From Clostridiales bacterium mt11 (GTDB lineage: Bacteria; Bacillota; Clostridia; Tissierellales; Tepidimicrobiaceae): DNA of 10,673 nucleotides. Position 1 is the stretch's first letter. Every line of letters begins with the position of its first letter. The position numbers and the translations under genes were made by a program. The stretch covers positions 711,924 to 722,596 of the forward strand of contig LN874946.1 in the NCBI GenBank assembly GCA_001282665.1. The letters are read 5' to 3'. The notes beneath the pieces are model-generated. The model saw only the letters and a list, made by a program, of their open reading frames with translations, ran no database searches and was not told the origin of the DNA. Shown here one piece after another: positions 6,016 through 10,673 of the stretch.

Positions 6016-6076
6016 ACCTTATAAAAAGTGAACAATTTTTCTTGCTTATTCAATTTTAAATATACAAAACAATACC

Positions 6077-6129
6077 AAAATGCACCCTAAAAGTTAAACT
6101 TATCTTCCAACTTTTAAGGTGCATTTTTT
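6077..6129 (+). terminator. Bidirectional intrinsic terminator
   Basis: Arms AAAATGCACC-C-TAAAAGTT (6077-6095) and AACTTTTA-A-GGTGCATTTT (6109-6127) pair over 18 of 19 positions around a 13-base loop. The plus-strand run of six T at 6124-6129 gives a good terminator rightward; leftward (minus strand) the U-run is only four, still usable at the end of spoIVA, whose stop is 98 bp away. The better plus orientation suggests that it ended the small plus-strand gene interrupted by the IS. Confidence 0.8.
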
Positions 6130-6226
6130 AAAACACTGTTTATTATTGGTTCCATAAGTAAATATTAAATCTTAAATAGGTTCAATATCTAACGTAAACA
6201 TTTTAATAAACGCCCAATCCTATATT

Positions 6227-7705
6227 TTAAATAATGATACAGATTAGGCCGCCGCTGCCATCGTTTATTATCCTTTCTAATGCCCTTCTCATCTTATGCC
6301 TTGCATCGTCTGGCATGGTATTTAATTTACCTTGTAATTGTTCATTTACTAAATCGTATAGGGATTTGCCAAATAGGTTGGACTGCCAAATTTTAGATGG
6401 ATCTTCTTCAAACTCATCTAAGAAATATTTAACTAATTCCTCAGACTGTTTTTCTGTTCCTATTAATGGAGATACTTCTGTAGTTATATTGCATCTCAAT
6501 ATGTGAAGGGATGGAGCTTTCGCCTTCAACTTAACTCCAAATCTATTCCCTTGCCTATATATCTCTGGTTCTGCTAACTCTAATTCTTCTAAGCCGGGAC
6601 TTACTAGACCATATCCAAATTCATTAGCCTCATTTAAAGCACTTTCTATTTTATCATATTCTTTCTTAGTCTGTGCCAATTTATTTATCAAACTCAACAA
6701 TTGGTAATCTCCATCTATCTTGTATCCAGTCATTTCCTTTAAAACATTATAGAATAGTCCATCTTCAATAATTAGCGCTACATTTACTACACCTTCCCCC
6801 AACTTAATCTCTTTTATGTCAACATCGTTAATAATGTCTAGTTCATTTAGGGCTTTTAATGAAACTTCCACCTCATTTAGCTTCTGTAATGTTTGTATGG
6901 ATTCCTTCAAAGAAGTAAATAAATTTGTTTTTATCCAGTGATTTCTTGGTAGTCCTTCTATCCAACCGGGTAGATTGATATTGATCTCTTTAACTGGAAA
7001 TTCAAATAGAATTTTTTCAAAAACTTTCTCTACATCTTCAATTCCCATATTCAAGCAATCTACACTTACCACTGAAACTCCGTATTTTTCTTCTAAACTT
7101 TCCCTTAGGGCAATAGTACTATCCAAATTAGGATGCTTTGTATTTAATATAATAACAAAAGGCTTTTCTAGTTCCTTAAGTTCAGATATTACCCTTTCTT
7201 CAGCTTTAATATAGTTAGACCTATCTATATCCGTTATTGAGCCATCAGTAGTTACGACAATACCTATAGTTGAATGATCTGTTATTACTTTCCTAGTTCC
7301 TATCTCTGCTGCTTCTTCAAAAGGTATTTCTTTTTCATACCACGGAGTGGTAACCATCCTTGGTACATCATCTTCTATATGGCCTAATGCACCTTTGACT
7401 AAATAGCCTACACAGTCAACCATCCTCACTTTAAACTTTACATTATCCTTCAAAGTCAATTCAACCGCTTCATTAGGCACAAATTTAGGTTCTGTAGTCA
7501 TAATAGTCTTACCTGCACCGCTTAGAGGCAATTCATCTTTTGCTCTTTCTTTTTTGTATTTATTGTCGATATTTGGTAATACCAATAGTTCCATAAACCT
7601 TTTGATAAATGTTGACTTTCCAGTTCTTACTGGTCCTACAATTCCAGCATATATGTCTCCCTCTGTTCTTTCTGCTACGTCTTTGTATATGTCAAACTTC
7701 TCCAC
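6227..7705 (-). CDS. spoIVA: Stage IV sporulation protein A, spore coat ATPase
   Basis: SpoIVA is made in the mother cell during sporulation; it hydrolyses ATP to polymerise into the basement layer of the coat around the forespore. The 492-residue length equals that of the Bacillus protein. Visible motifs: Walker A GPVRTGKS (24-31, Lys30), the TT pair at 70-71 (IMTTEPKFVP) used as sensor threonines, Walker B-like VRMVDCVGY with Asp97, TTDGSITDI (152-160) and ILNTKHP in the place of the GTPase NKxD box. The C-terminus GGSGGLICIII-like tail (SGGLICIII) is the conserved end that localises the protein. The start is GTG 7705-7703 behind AAGGGAGGG at six bases; the ATG at 7707 is out of frame. It is the last gene of the der-plsY-gpsA-spoIVA block but is separated from gpsA by a terminator. 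Confidence 0.98.
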   Translation of the reverse strand: MEKFDIYKDVAERTEGDIYAGIVGPVRTGKSTFIKRFMELLVLPNIDNKYKKERAKDELPLSGAGKTIMTTEPKFVPNEAVELTLKDNVKFKVRMVDCVGYLVKGALGHIEDDVPRMVTTPWYEKEIPFEEAAEIGTRKVITDHSTIGIVVTTDGSITDIDRSNYIKAEERVISELKELEKPFVIILNTKHPNLDSTIALRESLEEKYGVSVVSVDCLNMGIEDVEKVFEKILFEFPVKEININLPGWIEGLPRNHWIKTNLFTSLKESIQTLQKLNEVEVSLKALNELDIINDVDIKEIKLGEGVVNVALIIEDGLFYNVLKEMTGYKIDGDYQLLSLINKLAQTKKEYDKIESALNEANEFGYGLVSPGLEELELAEPEIYRQGNRFGVKLKAKAPSLHILRCNITTEVSPLIGTEKQSEELVKYFLDEFEEDPSKIWQSNLFGKSLYDLVNEQLQGKLNTMPDDARHKMRRALERIINDGSGGLICIII

Positions 7706-7759
7706 ATTTTTCCCTCCCTTACAATCATATTGTATATAATAATAGTACTTAACATTATA

Positions 7760-7788
7760 TATATATGTGTAAGGGTCTATAATATGAC
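7760..7788 (-). promoter_or_regulatory. Candidate sigma-E promoter of spoIVA
   Basis: On the minus strand GTCATATT (7788-7781) matches the sigma-E -35 consensus, and CATATATA (7767-7760) begins with the CATA of the -10 consensus CATACAAT; the spacer is 13 bp, within the known range. The start point would fall about 45-50 bp before the GTG codon. spoIVA of Bacillus is known to be sigma-E dependent, which supports the assignment. The -10 matches at only about five of eight positions. Confidence 0.6.
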
Positions 7789-7794
7789 AGGCTT

Positions 7795-7827
7795 AAAAAA
7801 AAACCTGCTAAGATTAGCGGGTTTTTT
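7795..7827 (-). terminator. Intrinsic terminator after gpsA
   Basis: On the minus strand a GC-containing stem (CCCGCTAA / TTAGCAGG, one mismatch) with A-rich and U-rich flanks ends in nine consecutive T (7803-7795). It starts at the gpsA stop codon itself (7828-7826). The plus strand also gives a stem with a G-T wobble and six T, so it may act in both directions. It insulates spoIVA from vegetative read-through. Confidence 0.88.
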
Positions 7828-8851
7828 ACCAGTCCTTTATTTGCTCTTCTAGGACATCTTCCATTTCATGTTTCTTATCCCTGAGCATTAAGTTTACAAC
7901 GGAATTTTTAACATCTTTTCCTCCATATAAAACCTCAAAAATTTCTTTTGTTATAGGCATTATTACATTATTTTTATCAGCTAATTCGTATGTAGATTTA
8001 GTAGTCTTAATGCCTTCTACTACCATTCCTATTGAACTAACAGCTTCTTCTAGGCTTTGTCCTTGTCCAATTAGTATTCCAGCTCTCCTATTCCTGCTGT
8101 GCATACTAGTACAGGTAACGATTAGATCACCAATACCCGCTAGTCCAGCAAAAGTAGCACTATTTGCTCCCATTTTTTCTCCAAGCCTTGCCATCTCAAT
8201 TATTCCCCTTGTCATAAGGGCAGCTTTAGTATTGTCCCCATAATTTAAACCATCGGAAATACCAGCACCTAATGCTATAACATTTTTTAAAGAGCCTCCT
8301 AGTTCTACCCCTACTACGTCAGGACTAGTATATACTCTAAAATAAGGAGACATAAATATATCCTGTACATATTTTGCAGTCTTTTTCTCCGTTGAAGCTA
8401 CTACTACTGCGGTAGGCATATTTCTAACTACTTCTTCTGCATGGGATGGTCCAGATAATACTGCATATGGATTGTATGGCAAGATTTCATCTACTATCTG
8501 TGAAATTCTAAGTAATGTATTGTTTTCAATACCCTTCGCTACATTTACTATTACCTGTTCCTTTTTTATAAGTTCTTTAGAAACATTTAAGATTTCTCTA
8601 ACTGCATGGGATGGAGTGGATAATACCAATAATTCCTTATCATATATAACCTTAGAAATATCATCTGTTACCGCTATTTTATCGGGAATAACTACACCAG
8701 GTAAATACTTTTTATTCTCCTTTAATTCCATTATCTGTTCTACCTGACGCTTATCCCTTATCCAAATATCTACTTCATGATTATTATTTGACAGAAGAAT
8801 TGCTAATGCTGTCCCCCAGCTACCTCCTCCAATTAAACCTATTTTTGTCAT
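7826..8851 (-). CDS. gpsA: NAD(P)+-dependent glycerol-3-phosphate dehydrogenase
   Basis: GpsA reduces dihydroxyacetone phosphate to sn-glycerol-3-phosphate in the cytosol, supplying the backbone for phospholipids. The Rossmann motif GLIGGGSWGTALA lies at residues 6-17; VAKGIE (104-109) carries a conserved catalytic-site lysine; SGPSHAEEV (133-141) is the family signature; ELGGSLKNVIALGAGISDGL (183-202) includes the active-site Lys189; SRNRRAG (252-258) holds the phosphate-binding Asn-Arg. The 341-residue length is normal. ATG 8851-8849 is preceded by AGGATGGTGA about nine bases away. It follows plsY by 17 bp, whose enzyme consumes its product, so the two are consecutive in pathway and operon. 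Confidence 0.98.
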   Translation of the reverse strand: MTKIGLIGGGSWGTALAILLSNNNHEVDIWIRDKRQVEQIMELKENKKYLPGVVIPDKIAVTDDISKVIYDKELLVLSTPSHAVREILNVSKELIKKEQVIVNVAKGIENNTLLRISQIVDEILPYNPYAVLSGPSHAEEVVRNMPTAVVVASTEKKTAKYVQDIFMSPYFRVYTSPDVVGVELGGSLKNVIALGAGISDGLNYGDNTKAALMTRGIIEMARLGEKMGANSATFAGLAGIGDLIVTCTSMHSRNRRAGILIGQGQSLEEAVSSIGMVVEGIKTTKSTYELADKNNVIMPITKEIFEVLYGGKDVKNSVVNLMLRDKKHEMEDVLEEQIKDW

Positions 8852-8868
8852 CGCAAGAATTCACCATC

Positions 8869-9477
8869 CTATCTAATCTTTTGTCCTAACTTAAACTCTT
8901 TTCCTTCAGCCAATCTTTTTATATTACCTCTATGTCTAAAAATGGCTAGCATAGCCAAAATCAAAGTAGTTATAAAAAAATCTTTATTAAAAGGTCTATT
9001 CATTAAGAAACCTACTAAAGGTACTAAAGCCGCAGCAATGATAGAACCCAAAGAAACATATCTAGTCTTAATTATAATTAAAACCCCTATTATAATGCAG
9101 ATAATTGCAGTTGGCCAATGCAATGCCAGAATTACAGCTAAGGAAGTAGTTATCCCTTTTCCCCCTCTAAACTTAAGAAATACTGGCCAGTTATGACCTA
9201 ATACCACAAATACTCCAGCAATTAGCTTTCCCCTATATCCCATCATCTGTCCTCCAATATAGACAGCTATAATACCTTTTAATATGTCTAAAGTAAAGGT
9301 CAGTGCTCCAATTTTTTTACCAAAAACTCTTAAAGCATTGGTAGCTCCTGCATTACCACTGCCATAAGTCCTAATATCAGTTTTTCTAAATATTTTACCA
9401 AGGATATATGATGATGAAAAATTGCCTATTAGATAGGAAATAATTCCAATTATAAATAGATCTTTCAATCTAATCAC
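8869..9477 (-). CDS. plsY: Acyl-phosphate:glycerol-3-phosphate acyltransferase
   Basis: PlsY is an integral membrane enzyme that transfers the acyl chain from acyl-phosphate to position 1 of glycerol-3-phosphate, the first committed step of phosphatidic acid synthesis with PlsX. All three active-site loops are present: GSGNAGATN (39-48 region), GHNWPVFLKFRGGKG (94-108) and the C-terminal IFRHRGNIKRLAEGKE (179-194). Several hydrophobic segments (about 7-27, 58-76, 84-98, 111-137, 143-160, 167-181) fit the multi-pass topology. Length (202) is typical. The start is GTG 9477-9475, overlapping the der stop by eight bases (GTGATTAG), with AAGGG a few bases upstream, which implies translational coupling to der. 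Confidence 0.97.
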   Translation of the reverse strand: MIRLKDLFIIGIISYLIGNFSSSYILGKIFRKTDIRTYGSGNAGATNALRVFGKKIGALTFTLDILKGIIAVYIGGQMMGYRGKLIAGVFVVLGHNWPVFLKFRGGKGITTSLAVILALHWPTAIICIIIGVLIIIKTRYVSLGSIIAAALVPLVGFLMNRPFNKDFFITTLILAMLAIFRHRGNIKRLAEGKEFKLGQKIR

Positions 9478-10673
9478 CCTTTTCCCTTAATTCAAATTGA
9501 ATAGGTACTCCATCAAATCCAAAATATTGTCTTATCTGATTCTCTAAATATCTTTGATAAGAAAAATGCATAAGTTCTTTTTTATTAATAAATATTACAA
9601 ATTTAGGAGGTCTAACGGCTACTTGAGTACCATAATAGATTTTTAATCTAACACCCTTATCAGATGGAGGCTGATTTAATATAACCGCCTCATTTATTAT
9701 ATCATTTAATACTCCAGTGCTAATCCTTAGGTTGTAATTGTTATTAACTACTTTTAAAAGCTCAAATAGCTTATTAACTCTTTTACCAGTTTTAGCGGAG
9801 ATAAATACAATTGGTGCATAAGGTATAAATCCCAATTTAGTTCTAATATCCTTTTCAAATCCCCTATAGGTATTGGTTTCCTTTTCAACTATATCCCATT
9901 TGTTAACTGCAATGATCATTCCCTTTCCTCTTTCGTGGGCATATCCAGCAATCTTTGTATCCTGCTCCGTAACTCCTTCGGTACCATCTATTACTAAGAT
10001 ACATATATCTGCTCTATCTACAGCAGATAGTGTACGGACTACACTATATCTTTCAACATTTTCATATATGTTTTTTTTCCTTCTAAGGCCTGCTGTATCT
10101 ATAAACACATAGCTATCGTCCTCATAGGTAAAATAGGTATCTATTGCATCCCTTGTAGTCCCAGGTATATTGGTTACAATAACTCTTTCCTCTCCTAGTA
10201 TATTATTTATTAAAGAGGATTTCCCTACATTTGGTTTTCCTATAACCGCAACTTTTATAATGTCTTCATCATATTCCGTATCTTTATTTTCTGGGAAATG
10301 TTTTATGACTTCGTCTAATAAATCACCTATGCCTAATCCTTGTTCTGCCGATATTACTAAAGGTGTTCCTATTCCTAATTCATAAAATTCGAACATTCTA
10401 TCGGAATATTTACTTGTATCTATTTTATTGCATGCCAAAACTACTTCTTTTCCTGATTTCATCAACATAGCAGCTATTTCCCTATCGGTAGAGGTAACAC
10501 CGTCTAATCCATCAACAACAAACAATATTACATCAGCAGTGTCAATAGCCATTTCAGCTTGTCTTTTTATGTTTAATGGAATTATCTCTTCGGATTCTGG
10601 CTCTAATCCTCCCGTATCTATTAATGTAAAATACTTATTAAGCCATTCGGCTTCTGAATAAATCCTATCTCTC
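9470..10673 (-). CDS. der: Ribosome-assembly GTPase Der (EngA), N-terminus missing
   Basis: Der has two tandem GTPase domains and a KH-like domain, and is essential for maturation of the 50S ribosomal subunit. The window holds about 400 residues; the reading frame is open to the right edge (RDRIYSEAEWLNKYF at its start), so the first P-loop, roughly 38 residues, lies outside. In the first domain DTGG (about 10619-10608) and NKID are visible. The second domain has the P-loop GKPNVGKSS (10240-10214), GTTRDAID (switch I), DTAGLRRKKN and NKWD. The C-terminal KH-like part ends PPKFVIFINKKELMHFSYQR, then YLENQIRQYFGFDGVPIQFE. The gene is upstream of and overlaps plsY. Confidence 0.98.
   Translation of the reverse strand, partial: RDRIYSEAEWLNKYFTLIDTGGLEPESEEIIPLNIKRQAEMAIDTADVILFVVDGLDGVTSTDREIAAMLMKSGKEVVLACNKIDTSKYSDRMFEFYELGIGTPLVISAEQGLGIGDLLDEVIKHFPENKDTEYDEDIIKVAVIGKPNVGKSSLINNILGEERVIVTNIPGTTRDAIDTYFTYEDDSYVFIDTAGLRRKKNIYENVERYSVVRTLSAVDRADICILVIDGTEGVTEQDTKIAGYAHERGKGMIIAVNKWDIVEKETNTYRGFEKDIRTKLGFIPYAPIVFISAKTGKRVNKLFELLKVVNNNYNLRISTGVLNDIINEAVILNQPPSDKGVRLKIYYGTQVAVRPPKFVIFINKKELMHFSYQRYLENQIRQYFGFDGVPIQFELREKGD

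Noticed and set aside
6234..10661. Several plus-strand open frames of 61-91 codons.
   Set aside because: All are antisense to spoIVA, gpsA, plsY or der, whose family motifs are unmistakable; none has a credible ribosome binding site.
1..10673. Search by eye for tRNA, rRNA, CRISPR repeats and riboswitches.
   Set aside because: No GC-rich structured stretch, tRNA T-loop motif or regularly spaced direct repeats were found.

Overview
The window is AT-rich DNA from a low-GC, endospore-forming Firmicute, most likely a clostridial or Tissierella-like bacterium. That placement is an inference from the presence of spoIVA, the der-plsY-gpsA-spoIVA gene order, strong AGGAGG-type ribosome binding sites and codon use. 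It has two halves: an accessory stretch full of broken genes on the left (about 1-6100) and a conserved core block on the right (about 6200-10673).

Right half, all on the minus strand, transcribed from high to low coordinates: der (ribosome-assembly GTPase, N-terminus cut by the window edge), plsY (acyl-phosphate:glycerol-3-phosphate acyltransferase), gpsA (glycerol-3-phosphate dehydrogenase), a strong terminator, then spoIVA (spore-coat ATPase). GpsA makes glycerol-3-phosphate and PlsY acylates it, so these two neighbours perform consecutive steps of phospholipid synthesis. spoIVA is separated from them by the terminator and has its own candidate sigma-E promoter, as expected for a mother-cell sporulation gene.

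Left half: the start of a flavodoxin-like gene and two intact GNAT acetyltransferase genes (minus strand, two nucleotides apart). Upstream of them are a third, decayed two-domain GNAT gene and a decayed M50-metalloprotease-like fragment, then an intact 514-residue HD-domain phosphohydrolase of unknown role. A perfect 14-bp inverted repeat overlaps the likely promoter of the HD gene.

On the plus strand, a small membrane-anchored gene is broken by a frameshift in an A7 run, and its 3' end appears to have been cut by an IS3-family (IS150-like) insertion sequence carrying orfA/orfB with an A7 slippage site. A bidirectional terminator lies between the IS and the end of spoIVA. It probably belonged to the interrupted gene and now also shields spoIVA from a promoter-like sequence at the right IS end.

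No rRNA, tRNA or CRISPR array was seen. The most unusual items are the orphan HD protein with its palindromic control region, the repeated breakage of genes at A7 runs, and the IS/terminator arrangement facing spoIVA.
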